NCBI RefSeq assembly: GCF_017311415.1
Contig: NZ_JAEKIS010000003.1
Coordinates: 1-64,000, forward strand
Length of the DNA: 64,000 bases
Reading direction: 5' to 3'
Source of the DNA: Salipiger abyssi
GTDB taxonomy: Bacteria; Pseudomonadota; Alphaproteobacteria; Rhodobacterales; Rhodobacteraceae
Both the position numbers and the translations under genes were made by a program. Below are positions 54,263 through 63,778 of this stretch, piece after piece (within the stretch, counting starts at the first letter, position 1; each line of letters begins with the position of its first letter). The notes under the pieces were generated by a model, which was not told the DNA's origin, searched no databases, and saw nothing but the letters and a program-made list of their open reading frames with translations.

Positions 54263-54481
54263 TGCGTGCATGTAATCGCTGACAGGCCGCCTGTCCATAA
54301 CGGGCGGGTCGCGTCCGGGCGTGATATTTGTGCCCGGCGGGCCGGGAAACCCGGTGGCTCAGACCAATTCGGCCATATACAGCGGCCGCCGTTCGCGTTA
54401 GGAGAGCGCTTTCTCACCTGTCCCGAGTCAGCAAAGCGGTGCGACGCGCCGCGGACAGGCCCCACGCAGATCGGTTTCCAG

Positions 54482-56605
54482 ATGATCCAGACCCTCTCCG
54501 ATGCGCTCGCCGAGCGCGGTTACGACACGTTGACGCCCGTACAGGAGGCGGTGACCAGGCCCGAGCTGCAAGAGGCCGATCTGCTGGTCTCGGCGCAGAC
54601 CGGCTCCGGCAAGACGGTGGGTTTCGGCCTTGCCATCGCCGCCACGCTGCTGGGCGATGCCGAGACGCTCGGACCGGCGGCGGCGCCGCTGGCGCTGATC
54701 GTGGCGCCGACCCGCGAGCTGGCTTTTCAGGTGAGCCGCGAGCTGGGCTGGCTCTACGCCAAGACCGGCGCGCGCGTGGTCTCCTGCGTCGGCGGCATGG
54801 ACATGCGCGACGAGCGCCGGGCGCTGGAGCGCGGCGCGCATATCGTCGTCGGCACGCCGGGGCGGCTCAGCGATCACATCCGGCGCGGCTCGCTCGACAT
54901 GACCGGGCTGCGCGCGGTGGTGCTGGACGAGGCGGACGAGATGCTCGATCTCGGCTTCCGCGAGGATCTGGAATTCATGCTGGGCGAGGCGCCGGTAGAG
55001 CGCCGCACGCTGCTGTTCTCGGCCACCGTGCCGCCGATGATCGCCACCCTTGCGCAGCAATATCAGCGCGACGCGGTGCGCGTGACGACGCTGACTGACA
55101 AGGGCCAGCACGCGGATATCGCCTATCAGGCGCTGCGCGTGGCGCAGCAGGACGTGGAAAACGCCATCATGAACGTGCTGCGCTTTCACGAGGCGCAGAA
55201 TGCCATCGTCTTCGCCAATACCCGTGCGACGGTGAACCGGCTGACCGCGCGTTTCGCCAATCGCGGCTTTGCGGTGGTCTGCCTCTCGGGCGAGTTGAGC
55301 CAGACCGAGCGCAGCCACGCGCTTCAGGCGATGCGCGACGGGCGGGCGCGGGTCTGCGTCGCCACCGATGTTGCCGCGCGCGGCATCGACCTGCCGAATC
55401 TGGAGCTGGTGATCCATGCCGAGCTGCCGAGCAATGCCGAGACGCTGCTGCACCGCTCGGGCCGGACGGGCCGCGCCGGGCGCAAGGGGATCTCGGCGCT
55501 GGTGGTGCCGCCGAAATCGGTGAAAAAGGCCGAGCGGCTGCTGAAATTCGCCAAGCTTCAGGCCGAGTGGACGACCGCTCCCGGCGCAGACGAGATCCTG
55601 CGCCGCGACGAGGAGCGGCTGCTCGCCGATCCTGCCTGGAGCGAGGCGCCGAGCGAGACCGAGGCCGCCTTTGCGGAGCGTCTGCTCGCGGAGCAGTCGC
55701 CCGAGGCGGTCGCGGCCGCCTATCTGCGGCTTTTCCGGTCGCGGCATTCGGCGCCCGAGGATCTGTCTTCGCCCGATGCCCGTCCGGAGCGCAAGGAGCG
55801 CGCGCCCTTCGGGCCGAGTACCTGGTTCTCGCTTTCGGTGGGTCGCAATGACCGCGCCGAGGCGCGCTGGCTGCTGCCGCTGCTGCTGCGCGCCGGGCAG
55901 ATCGACAAGGCTGCCATCGGCGCGATCCGCGTACAGGATCGCGAGACCTTCGTGGAGATCGCCGAGGCCAGCGCCGGGCGGTTTGCCGACGCGCTGGGCG
56001 AGGGCGGCACGCTGGAGGATGGTGTGACCGCGCAGCGGCTGGAGGGCGTGCCGTCGTTCGGGCGCCCCGCGGCGCCGAGTGCCGGACCCCGCCGCCCCGC
56101 CGGGCCGCGGCCGAAGCGCGACAGGGACGAGGCTGCGTCTGCCGCCGAGCGTCCGAAACCGCCGCGCAAGCCTGATGCAGCGCCCGCGCCGCAGCCCGCG
56201 GAGACCCGCGCCGAGCCGAAACCGCCGCGCGCGGCGCCGGCAGACCGGTCCGGGAAGGGGCCGGCCAGGGAATACGCTCCGAGGGACAAGGCCGCTCCGT
56301 CGCGGGACAAGGCGCGGTCGCAGACCCCGAGGGACAAAGACCGCAAGCCTCATGGCGGAGACCGCAAACCCTATGCGGGGAAACCGTCGGGGAAGAGCGG
56401 CGGCAAACCGTTCGGTGGCGGCAAGCCCAAAGCCGGTGGCGGCGCGCCTTCCGGGGGCGGCAAGGGCGGCGGAAAGCCCGCGAGCCGGGCGAAGGCCTCG
56501 AACCCGTCGGAACGCTTTACACCTCCGGGCAAGGCCGCAAAGCCGCGCACTGGCGGCAAGCGTGGTGCCGGTGGGATGCAGCCGCCGAAGCGCCGGAAGC
56601 CCTAA
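54482..56605 (+). CDS. DEAD-box RNA helicase with long basic tail
   Basis: 707 residues from the ATG at 54482. Motif I AQTGSGKT (38-45), PTRELA, DEAD (148-151), SAT (179-181), ARGIDLP and HRSGRTGRAGR are intact. A middle domain (~380-520) resembles the DbpA/CsdA RNA-binding region, then ~180 residues of Pro/Arg/Lys/Gly-rich disordered tail. Likely remodels rRNA or mRNA, perhaps in the cold. The frame is open far upstream, but that stretch is antisense to smpB. Confidence 0.93.
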   Translation: MIQTLSDALAERGYDTLTPVQEAVTRPELQEADLLVSAQTGSGKTVGFGLAIAATLLGDAETLGPAAAPLALIVAPTRELAFQVSRELGWLYAKTGARVVSCVGGMDMRDERRALERGAHIVVGTPGRLSDHIRRGSLDMTGLRAVVLDEADEMLDLGFREDLEFMLGEAPVERRTLLFSATVPPMIATLAQQYQRDAVRVTTLTDKGQHADIAYQALRVAQQDVENAIMNVLRFHEAQNAIVFANTRATVNRLTARFANRGFAVVCLSGELSQTERSHALQAMRDGRARVCVATDVAARGIDLPNLELVIHAELPSNAETLLHRSGRTGRAGRKGISALVVPPKSVKKAERLLKFAKLQAEWTTAPGADEILRRDEERLLADPAWSEAPSETEAAFAERLLAEQSPEAVAAAYLRLFRSRHSAPEDLSSPDARPERKERAPFGPSTWFSLSVGRNDRAEARWLLPLLLRAGQIDKAAIGAIRVQDRETFVEIAEASAGRFADALGEGGTLEDGVTAQRLEGVPSFGRPAAPSAGPRRPAGPRPKRDRDEAASAAERPKPPRKPDAAPAPQPAETRAEPKPPRAAPADRSGKGPAREYAPRDKAAPSRDKARSQTPRDKDRKPHGGDRKPYAGKPSGKSGGKPFGGGKPKAGGGAPSGGGKGGGKPASRAKASNPSERFTPPGKAAKPRTGGKRGAGGMQPPKRRKP

Positions 56606-56659
56606 TCTACTTACGAACAGGTCCGAGCGCGGCAGCGGCGCGGGACAAGGCCGAAGGCC

Positions 56660-56801
56660 GCCGCGCCATCGCCGGCCCGTTCGGGCGGGCTGGCGATTTG
56701 GTGACATCAGCGCAGTGTGTCGAGGTCTTTCGGACGTGGCCGGGATAAATCGCGAGGTTCTCCGGTCTGATCGCCAACCCACGGGCCGGCGATGGCGCGG
56801 C
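56660..56801. repeat. GCCGCGCCATCG dispersed repeat, inverted pair (copies 2 and 3)
   Basis: A direct copy (56660-56680) and an inverted copy (56772-56801) of the unit at 46950 face each other about 90 bases apart. A 9-bp hairpin GGTGGGCAA/TTGCCCACC follows at 56822-56840. They lie between convergent genes. The composite is REP/BIME-like. Confidence 0.65.
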
Positions 56802-56851
56802 TACCCGACCGTGGCGCGTAAGGTGGGCAATTTGCCCACCCTTCCGGCACC

Positions 56852-57211
56852 TTAACTCCCCCGATAGGTCGAATACCCATAGGCCGAGAGCAGCAGCGGC
56901 ACATGGTAATGCGCCTCCGGATCCGAGATGCCGAAGCGCAGCGGGATCTGATCGAGAAACAGCGGCTCCACCCCTGCCTGGGCACTGGCGCGCAGATAGT
57001 CGCCGGCAAAGAACACCAGCTCATAGGTGCCGGGCGCGAATTTCTCCTTCGGCAGGATCGGCGTGTCGGTGCGCCCGTCCTCGTTGGTCTCGGTCTCGGC
57101 GATCTTGCGATGAGAATTGCCCGAGAGCCGGTAAAGCGCGATCTTCACGCCCTTGGCGGGCACCCCGCGTGCGGTGTCGAGCACATGGGTCGTCAGGTAG
57201 CCCTCGGCCAT
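56852..57211 (-). CDS. uraH: 5-hydroxyisourate hydrolase (transthyretin-like)
   Basis: 119 residues from the ATG at 57211. The C-terminal YRGS tetrapeptide and the [16 protein letters not shown] start are diagnostic. It opens hydroxyisourate to OHCU in urate breakdown. Divergent from the puuE-uraD fusion that performs the next steps. Confidence 0.96.
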   Translation of the reverse strand: MAEGYLTTHVLDTARGVPAKGVKIALYRLSGNSHRKIAETETNEDGRTDTPILPKEKFAPGTYELVFFAGDYLRASAQAGVEPLFLDQIPLRFGISDPEAHYHVPLLLSAYGYSTYRGS

Positions 57212-57344
57212 TTCTCTTGCTCCTTTTTTCGGCGACGCTAATAAAAGCGGCAATTCTGCGCGCGGGCTGCGGCCCTTTGCGGTTCCGTCCCGACTAGAGC
57301 GCGATTATCCGAAGATGACAACGACCCAAGGCAGGAGCGGCCCC

Positions 57345-58769
57345 ATGCAGCGTTATCCCCGCAACATGATCGGATACGGGGCGGACCGCCCGGATGCGCA
57401 ATGGCCCGGCGGCGCCAGGATCGCGGTGCAGTTCGTGCTGAATTACGAAGAGGGCGGCGAGAACAACATCCTGCACGGCGATGCCGCCTCCGAGGCGTTC
57501 CTGTCGGATATTCCCGGCGCCGCGCAATGGCCCGGCCAGCGGCACTGGAACATGGAATCGATCTATGAATACGGCGCCCGCGCCGGGTTCTGGCGGCTGC
57601 ACCGGCTGTTCACCGGGCGCGATGTGCCGCTGACGATCTACGGCGTCGCCACCGCGCTCGCGCGCAATCCCGAGCAGGTCGAGGCGATGCAGGAGGCGGG
57701 ATGGGAGATCGCCAGCCACGGGCTGAAATGGGTCGAGCACAAGGACATGCCCGAGGACGAGGAGCGCGCCGCCATCGCCGAGGCGATCCGCCTGCACACC
57801 GAGGTGGTGGGCGAGGCGCCGCGCGGCTGGTATACCGGGCGCTGCTCGGACAACACCGTGCGGCTGGCCGCCGAGACCGGGCAATTCGCCTATGTCTCCG
57901 ACACCTATGACGACGATCTGCCCTATTGGCTGGAGCTGGACGGGCGCCAGCAGCTCATCATTCCCTATACGCTGGAGGCCAACGACATGCGCTTCTCGGT
58001 CAGCCCCGGCTGGATCGAGGGCGAGCAGTTCTTTACCTATCTGAAGGACAGCTTCGATACGCTCTATGCCGAAGGGGCAGAGGGCAAGGCGGCGATGATG
58101 TCCGTGGGGCTGCATAACCGGCTGATCGGGCGGCCCGGCAAGATCGCCGGGCTGACGCGCTTTCTCGACTATATCGCCAGGTTCGAGGGGGTGTGGACGC
58201 CGCGCCGCATCGAGATCGCGGACCACTGGGCCCGCGTGCATCCCGCCCCGGCCGCCGTGCCGGGGCCTCGCCCCTCGCAGATGGACCGGGAAAGCTTCGT
58301 GCAGGCCTTCGGCGAGATCGTCGAGCATTCCCCATGGGTCGCCGACCGGGCCTGGGGGCTGGAACTCGGCCCCGCGCATGATCGCCCGGCGGGGCTTGCC
58401 AATGCGCTGGCGCGGGTGCTGCGCAGCGCCTCGCCTGACGAACGCATGGGTGTGCTCAAGGCCCATCCCGACATCGCGGGCAAGCTTGCGGCGGCAAAGC
58501 AGCTCACCGAGGACAGCACCGCCGAGCAGGCCAGCGCCGGGCTCGACGCGCTGACCGATGCCGAACGCGCCCGCTTTACCGAACTCAACACCGCGTATAT
58601 GGAGAAGCACGGATTCCCCTTCATCATTGCCGTGCGCGATCACGACAAGGCCAGCATCCTGAGCGCGTTCGAGCGCCGCATCGCCAATGATACCGACACG
58701 GAATTCGCCGAGGCCTGCCGCCAGGTGGAACGCATTGCGCGCCTGCGGCTGGACCAGATCCTGACATAA
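57345..58769 (+). CDS. Bifunctional allantoinase (PuuE)/OHCU decarboxylase (UraD) fusion
   Basis: 474 residues from the ATG at 57345 (AGGAG six bases upstream; an ATG ten codons earlier is less likely). Residues 1-~300 are a polysaccharide-deacetylase-like allantoinase of the PuuE type (YPRNMIGYGADRP, ASHGLKW); ~313-474 are the helical OHCU decarboxylase with EIVEHSPWVADRAW. It converts OHCU to allantoin and allantoin to allantoate in one polypeptide. First of four collinear ureide genes. Confidence 0.93.
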   Translation: MQRYPRNMIGYGADRPDAQWPGGARIAVQFVLNYEEGGENNILHGDAASEAFLSDIPGAAQWPGQRHWNMESIYEYGARAGFWRLHRLFTGRDVPLTIYGVATALARNPEQVEAMQEAGWEIASHGLKWVEHKDMPEDEERAAIAEAIRLHTEVVGEAPRGWYTGRCSDNTVRLAAETGQFAYVSDTYDDDLPYWLELDGRQQLIIPYTLEANDMRFSVSPGWIEGEQFFTYLKDSFDTLYAEGAEGKAAMMSVGLHNRLIGRPGKIAGLTRFLDYIARFEGVWTPRRIEIADHWARVHPAPAAVPGPRPSQMDRESFVQAFGEIVEHSPWVADRAWGLELGPAHDRPAGLANALARVLRSASPDERMGVLKAHPDIAGKLAAAKQLTEDSTAEQASAGLDALTDAERARFTELNTAYMEKHGFPFIIAVRDHDKASILSAFERRIANDTDTEFAEACRQVERIARLRLDQILT

Positions 58770-58808
58770 CCTGGCGTGGACCGGTCGCGCTGCAAAAAGA
58801 GGCCAAGA

Positions 58809-59828
58809 ATGCCGTCCATCGAATCCCTGAACCCCGATCTGCCGCTCTTTGCCCGCGCAGGCATCAACCTCGCCTCCGAGGGGCTGGGCGCGCAGGCGCT
58901 TTATGCCACCAACGATTTCTTTGCCCCGGTCGCGCGGATGCTCTCGGACAAGGATCCCGTCTTCATCGACGGCAAGTTCGACGATCACGGCAAGTGGATG
59001 GATGGCTGGGAAAGCCAGCGGCGGCGCGACGGCGGCCACGATTACGCGGTGATCAAGCTGGCCGCGGCGGGACGCATCTTGGGCTTTGACGTGGACACCG
59101 CGCATTTCACCGGCAATTACGCCCCCGCCTGTCAGGTCGAAGCGGCGGTGCTGGCGCCGGGCGAGATGCCCGACGACAAGACCCGCTGGGTGAATATCCT
59201 GCCCTACAAGCCGCTGGGCCCCTCGGCGCATCACTGGTTCCGCTGCGAAAGCTATGAGCGCTGGACCCATCTGCGGCTGCATATCTATCCCGATGGCGGC
59301 GTGGCGCGGCTGCGGGTCTATGGCGTGCCCGAGCTCGACGAGGTCAATGCCAGCGGAAATATCGACCTCGCCTCGGCGCTGAATGGCGGTCGGGTGCTGG
59401 CGCTGTCGGATGCGCATTACGGCGATTATCGCCGCATTCTGGCGCCGGGCCGGGGCCTCGACATGGGCGACGGCTGGGAGACGCGGCGGCGCCGCGAACC
59501 GGGCTATGACTGGATGATCATCGCACTTGGCGCGCGCGGCCGGATCGAGCGGTCGGTGATCGACACTGCCCATTTCAAGGGCAATTATCCCGACAGCGTC
59601 TCGATGCGCGCCGCAGATATGCAGAATTTCGGCGACGGGCTGACCGACGCGCTTATAACGGACTCCATGTTCTGGAAAGAGCTTATGCCGCGCCAGAAAG
59701 TCGGCCCCGATGCCGAGCACGAGTTCAAGGACGAAATTTGCGACATTGGCCCGGTCACCCATGTGCGTCTGAACATCCACCCCGATGGCGGGGTGAGCCG
59801 GTTACGGCTGTTCGGCAAGGCGGAATGA
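58809..59828 (+). CDS. alc: Allantoicase
   Basis: 339 residues from the ATG at 58809. Two tandem repeats of about 160 residues, each a jelly-roll with DGWESQRRR / DGWETRRRR, DTAHFTGNY / DTAHFKGNY and RLHIYPDGGVARLR / RLNIHPDGGVSRLR. It splits allantoate to ureidoglycolate and urea. Its stop overlaps the ureidoglycolate lyase ATG by four bases. Confidence 0.95.
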   Translation: MPSIESLNPDLPLFARAGINLASEGLGAQALYATNDFFAPVARMLSDKDPVFIDGKFDDHGKWMDGWESQRRRDGGHDYAVIKLAAAGRILGFDVDTAHFTGNYAPACQVEAAVLAPGEMPDDKTRWVNILPYKPLGPSAHHWFRCESYERWTHLRLHIYPDGGVARLRVYGVPELDEVNASGNIDLASALNGGRVLALSDAHYGDYRRILAPGRGLDMGDGWETRRRREPGYDWMIIALGARGRIERSVIDTAHFKGNYPDSVSMRAADMQNFGDGLTDALITDSMFWKELMPRQKVGPDAEHEFKDEICDIGPVTHVRLNIHPDGGVSRLRLFGKAE

Positions 59829-60316
59829 TGCGGCAGATCGCGGCGGAGCCCCTGACCGCAGAGGGTTTCGCGCCCTTCGGCGATGTGCTGGAGGTCGCGG
59901 GCGTTCCGGACAAGATCATCAATCAAGGGCTCTGCGGGCGGCATCACGACCGCGCGGCGCTCGATTTCGGGCCCGGCGGGCGCGCCGGTATCAGCCTTTT
60001 CGATGCCGAGCCGCGCAGCCTGCCCTACACGCTCGAGATGGTCGAGCGGCACCCCGACGGCAGCCAGGCGTTTCTGCCGATGCACGAGCATCCCTGGCTG
60101 GTGATCGTGGCGGAACCCGGCCCTGTGCCGGGCGCGATCCGCGCCTTTCTCGCGGCGCCCGGGCAGGGCATCAACTTTCATCGCGGCACATGGCACGGGG
60201 TGCTGACCCCGCTGCATGCGCCGGGGCGTTTCGCGGTGGTCGACCGGATCGGCGACAGCGCGAATCTCGAAGAGCACTGGTTGGAGGAGCCGGTACTCGT
60301 CACCGGCCCGAGCTAG
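59825..60316 (+). CDS. allA: Ureidoglycolate lyase
   Basis: 163 residues, cupin fold. EAxFxPFGDVLE-like opening (GFAPFGDVLEV), HEHPWLVIVA and the metal/ligand region INFHRGTWHGVLTPL are clear. It releases glyoxylate and urea from ureidoglycolate. Overlaps allantoicase by four bases, so the two last steps are co-translated. Confidence 0.95.
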   Translation: MMRQIAAEPLTAEGFAPFGDVLEVAGVPDKIINQGLCGRHHDRAALDFGPGGRAGISLFDAEPRSLPYTLEMVERHPDGSQAFLPMHEHPWLVIVAEPGPVPGAIRAFLAAPGQGINFHRGTWHGVLTPLHAPGRFAVVDRIGDSANLEEHWLEEPVLVTGPS

Positions 60317-60382
60317 GGCCACCTCCTACCGCGCAAGCCCGCAAAGAGGCCGCGGAGACTCCATGGACAGGGAGACAAGACC

Positions 60383-61834
60383 ATGACCGACAAAGCCGCG
60401 CTGGGCACGCCCGCGCAACTGGCCGACCCCAACTATACCCCGCCCATTGCCAAGGCGATCCCGCTGGGCATCCAGCACGTTCTGGCGATGTTCGTCTCGA
60501 ACGTGACGCCCGCCATCATCGTCGCCGGTGCCGCGGGGTTCGGCTTCGGCTCGAACAGCCCCGACTTTCCCGAGCTGCTCTATCTCATCCAGATGTCGAT
60601 GCTGTTTGCCGGCATCGCGACGCTGATCCAGACCATCGGCTTCGGCCCCGTGGGCGCGCGGCTGCCCATCGTTCAGGGCACCTCCTTTGCCTTCATCCCG
60701 ATCATGATCCCGCTGGTGGCGGGGCAGGGCGTGGAGGCGCTGGCGGCGCTCTTTGGCGGCATCGTCATCGGCGGTATCTTCCACGCCTCGCTGGGCACCA
60801 TCATCGGAAAGATCCGCTTTGCCCTGCCGCCGCTGGTGACCGGGCTCGTGGTCACGATGATCGGTCTGGCGCTGGTCAAGGTCGGCATCGAATACGCCGC
60901 CGGCGGCGTGCCCGCCAAGGCGAGCGGCAGCCCGAGCTATGGCGGGCTTGCGAGCTGGTCGACCGCGCTGGTCGTGGTCTTTGTCACGCTGGGGATCAAG
61001 TTCTTCACCCGTGGCCTGCTGTCGATCTCGGCGGTGCTGATCGGCATTCTCGTGGGCTATGTCTATTCGCTAATGATCGGGCTGCTGACCGTCGACGCCA
61101 TCGTCGGAAGCTGGCAGCGCTCGGCGGCCTTCGCCCTGCCGGTGCCGTTCAAATACGGTTTCGACATCTCGGTCGCGGCCATCGTCGGGTTCTGCCTCAT
61201 GGCCTTTGTCTCGGCGGTGGAGACCGTGGGCGACGTCTCGGGCATCACCAAGGGCGGCGCGGGGCGCGAGGCCACCGACAAGGAAATCTCCGGCGCCACC
61301 TATGCGGACGGGATCGGTTCCGCAGTGGCGGGGCTCTTCGGCGGCTTTCCCAACACCTCGTTCAGCCAGAACGTGGGCCTCATCGCCATGACCGGTGTCA
61401 TGAGCCGCCATGTGGTGACCATCGGCGCGATCTTCCTGATCATCTGCGGGCTGGTGCCCAAGGTCGGCGGCGTGATCCGCACCGTGCCCATCGAGGTGCT
61501 GGGCGGCGGCGTCATCGTGATGTTCGGCATGGTCGTGGCCTCGGGCATGTCGATGCTGTCGGATGTGAAATGGGACAAGCGCAACATGGTGATCTTTGCC
61601 GTGGCGCTGTCGGTAGGGCTGGGGCTCCAGCTCGAAGTGCTGAACGTGGCGCCGGGCGCGCCCAACGCGCTTCAGCACCTGCCCGATACACTGCGTATCC
61701 TCGGCGCTTCGGGCATCCTGCCCGCCGCGTTGATCGCCATCGTGCTCAACCTGGTGTTGCCGGTGCCGCTCTCGGACGACTCGACCGAGGAAATCACCGG
61801 CGGGCTGTCCGGTCAGGGCACGCCGGGCGAGTAA
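60383..61834 (+). CDS. NCS2-family purine/uracil permease
   Basis: 483 residues, 14 helices in the 7+7 inverted-repeat fold. The QNVG signature is in FPNTSFSQNVGLIAMTG and the second substrate motif is FVSAVETVGDVSGITKGG. By position at the end of the ureide cluster it probably imports urate, xanthine or hypoxanthine with protons. 67 bases after allA and followed by a strong terminator. Confidence 0.93.
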   Translation: MTDKAALGTPAQLADPNYTPPIAKAIPLGIQHVLAMFVSNVTPAIIVAGAAGFGFGSNSPDFPELLYLIQMSMLFAGIATLIQTIGFGPVGARLPIVQGTSFAFIPIMIPLVAGQGVEALAALFGGIVIGGIFHASLGTIIGKIRFALPPLVTGLVVTMIGLALVKVGIEYAAGGVPAKASGSPSYGGLASWSTALVVVFVTLGIKFFTRGLLSISAVLIGILVGYVYSLMIGLLTVDAIVGSWQRSAAFALPVPFKYGFDISVAAIVGFCLMAFVSAVETVGDVSGITKGGAGREATDKEISGATYADGIGSAVAGLFGGFPNTSFSQNVGLIAMTGVMSRHVVTIGAIFLIICGLVPKVGGVIRTVPIEVLGGGVIVMFGMVVASGMSMLSDVKWDKRNMVIFAVALSVGLGLQLEVLNVAPGAPNALQHLPDTLRILGASGILPAALIAIVLNLVLPVPLSDDSTEEITGGLSGQGTPGE

Positions 61835-61856
61835 GCGCCAGCCGATACGACGCGAC

Positions 61857-61888
61857 AAAGAGCGGCCCCTCGTGGGCCGCTCTTTTTT
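61857..61888 (+). terminator. Terminator of the ureide operon
   Basis: AAAGAGCGGCCC / GGGCCGCTCTTT around CTCGT, running into TTTT, 22 bases beyond the permease stop. Confidence 0.93.
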
Positions 61889-61973
61889 ATCTGGCGCGCG
61901 CGGACTGCCTCATGCTCCGCGCGCGCCCTGCCGGGCGGTGGGCGGGACATCCCGCCGCCCTGTCCGAAGCGGG

Positions 61974-62519
61974 TCAGTTGCGCGGGCGGTGGCTCGGTCC
62001 GTGCCATCCGCGCCCAAAGGCGCCCTGCCGGTTGTGGCGATTTTCGATCTGGTAGCCCGAGCGCTGAAGGCACTCTGCGGAAAACGCTTTGTGAATGCCG
62101 TTGCGGGTGCGGATGTTCATTTCGCAGCGGTTCGGAAAGCGCTCGGTATTCAACCCGTTCCGCTTCAGGCAGCGATTGTCTATGACATAGCGCGAGCGAC
62201 CGCCCGAGACCTCAAGCGCGCAGCTGCGCGGCAGCGCGCGGCGCTGATCGCGGTCCTTCCCTCTGCCGAAGGCCGGGCCGATGACGCGTGGCGGCTTGCT
62301 GTTGCTCTTGTTGCTGCCGTAGCGCCAGGTCTCATGAACCCGGATCGGCGAGGACTCCTGGGACTGGGCGCGGGAAATCGCTGTGCCGATCACGGCGAGG
62401 GTTGCGGCGGTGCCGATCAGGCGCGCGAGGTCTCTCTCATCTGCGCGCGCCGGTGCGGCGGCGAAGGCCGTCACGGCGAGTGAGACCGACAGAACGGCGG
62501 CGATGAATCTGCGGGACAT
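61974..62519 (-). CDS. Hypothetical secreted basic protein
   Basis: 181 residues. Signal peptide MSRRFIAAVLSVSLAVTAFA with cleavage near AAAPARA. The mature part is Arg/Asn/Gly-rich and very basic, with four cysteines in its second half (SCALEV, NRCLKR, NRCEMN, AECLQR), likely two disulfides. No family recognised. Convergent with the ureide operon and divergent from the next secreted protein. Confidence 0.7.
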   Translation of the reverse strand: MSRRFIAAVLSVSLAVTAFAAAPARADERDLARLIGTAATLAVIGTAISRAQSQESSPIRVHETWRYGSNKSNSKPPRVIGPAFGRGKDRDQRRALPRSCALEVSGGRSRYVIDNRCLKRNGLNTERFPNRCEMNIRTRNGIHKAFSAECLQRSGYQIENRHNRQGAFGRGWHGPSHRPRN

Positions 62520-62701
62520 GGGGCATCTCCTCTCTGGGGACGTTGTTTTTGACCGGCGCCGCCCGTTCGGCAGGCGCCCTGTCCCGACCCTCGCCCGGGG
62601 TGCCGAAATCGGGCAATAACGCCCCGCTGTTATCCGATATCAGGCGGTCCCGGCACGCTATGCTATTGAATTGCAGCCCGGCTGCGCGCAGGTTTGCCGC
62701 C

Positions 62702-62989
62702 ATGAAACGCATCCTCGCCCCCCTCCTTCTCGCGCTCGCCCTGCCCGTTACGGCACAGGCCGAGTGCTATGTGGAATACAAGGCCAAGCAGGACAGCCCG
62801 CTGCGCCTGCATTACGGCATCGCCCGGCTGTCGGGCGGCGACTGTCCGCCGAAAGGCGCCGCCGCAGAGGCGCTTCGCGGCCGCTTGGCGCAAGGGGGCT
62901 GGACCTTGCTCAACGTGGTTGGCATGTCCGGGTCCGAACCCGGAGACAAGAAAAAGGCCAATGCCGGTGAGTTTTACCTCCGCTACTGA
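62702..62989 (+). CDS. Small secreted protein upstream of a membrane regulator-like gene
   Basis: 95 residues from the ATG at 62702. Signal peptide MKRILAPLLLALALPVTAQA. The mature ~75 residues are compact with two cysteines (ECYVEY, GDCPPKG) and a WTLLNVVGMSGSEPGD segment. No family recognised. Its 3' end overlaps the following gene by 29 bases in another frame, so the two are translationally linked. Possible periplasmic partner. Confidence 0.72.
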   Translation: MKRILAPLLLALALPVTAQAECYVEYKAKQDSPLRLHYGIARLSGGDCPPKGAAAEALRGRLAQGGWTLLNVVGMSGSEPGDKKKANAGEFYLRY

Positions 62990-63665
62990 CGCCCGCCGGG
63001 TGGGCACGCGGCTTGTGACCGCCGGAATCGCCGCTATCGTGGCGTTGCTGGCGGGTGCCGGCGCCCTGCTGATGCTGACCCTGCCCGATGCCAATGCCTT
63101 CAACGCGCGGGTCGAGCGGCTGTTCATCGAAAACGACGATCTGACCGGGCAGGCCGAGGTGAAGCTGCTGGAGATCCTGGCCCAGTCGGGCACCGCCTTT
63201 TCCGACACGCTGGCCAGCTACCGCATGGTGATCTTTGTGCTGCTGGTCTTTGCCACCGCGCTGCTGGTGGCGGCGCTGGTGTTTCTGGTGATGCTGGGCG
63301 TGTTCAACCGCCGCATGGCGCAGATCGAGCGTTCGGGCATCCAGGTGAGCTCGCTGATCATCTCGCGCGAGGAAAATACCGTCTATCTCAACACTATGGG
63401 CTTCAAGCTGACCGAGGCGATGATCGAGACGCTGGCAGTGCTGGCCGAGGCGCGGATGGATGACGACATGCTCTCGGGCGCGCAGATCGAGGCGATGATC
63501 TCGGGCCGCGACGCGTCGGATTGCGAGGAGGCGGCGGGCGCCACGCGGATCAAGCGGCTGCGCGACGGGCTGGGCAATCAGATGGTCAGCGAGCTTCTGG
63601 TCAAGAATATAGCCCGGCGCGGCTATATGCTGGCCATCGACAAGGAGGTGATCGAGGTTCTCTGA
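62961..63665 (+). CDS. Two-helix membrane protein with a winged-helix-like C-terminus
   Basis: 234 residues from the ATG at 62961. Helix one (~19-42), an extracytoplasmic loop (~45-88), helix two (~89-115), then a ~118-residue cytoplasmic part. Residues ~148-226 follow the OmpR/PhoB DNA-binding pattern: FKLTEAMIETLAVLAEA, DMLSGAQIEAMI, TRIKRLRDGLG and LLVKNIARRGYML, where the last two match the recognition helix and wing (IKRLR ... GYxL). If so, it is a membrane-tethered transcription factor. Similarity judged by eye. Confidence 0.65.
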   Translation: MPVSFTSATDARRVGTRLVTAGIAAIVALLAGAGALLMLTLPDANAFNARVERLFIENDDLTGQAEVKLLEILAQSGTAFSDTLASYRMVIFVLLVFATALLVAALVFLVMLGVFNRRMAQIERSGIQVSSLIISREENTVYLNTMGFKLTEAMIETLAVLAEARMDDDMLSGAQIEAMISGRDASDCEEAAGATRIKRLRDGLGNQMVSELLVKNIARRGYMLAIDKEVIEVL

Positions 63666-63778
63666 GCCCGGTATATCGGCGATGTGCCGCGTGCCGGCCC
63701 ATGCCCAGTTGAAACCTGGGCCGATTGGATGCAAAGAGGCTCTCGGATTTCCCTCACTTTCCGGATAGCATCACGCCC

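Noticed and set aside
57294-59780. An 828-codon minus-strand frame across the ureide genes
   Set aside because: Exactly antisense to puuE-uraD and alc, both of which have intact family motifs; the translation is His/Gly/Asp-rich noise.
60190-62055. A 621-codon plus-strand frame overlapping the NCS2 permease
   Set aside because: Another frame of the same DNA; the permease frame has the full set of family motifs and helices.
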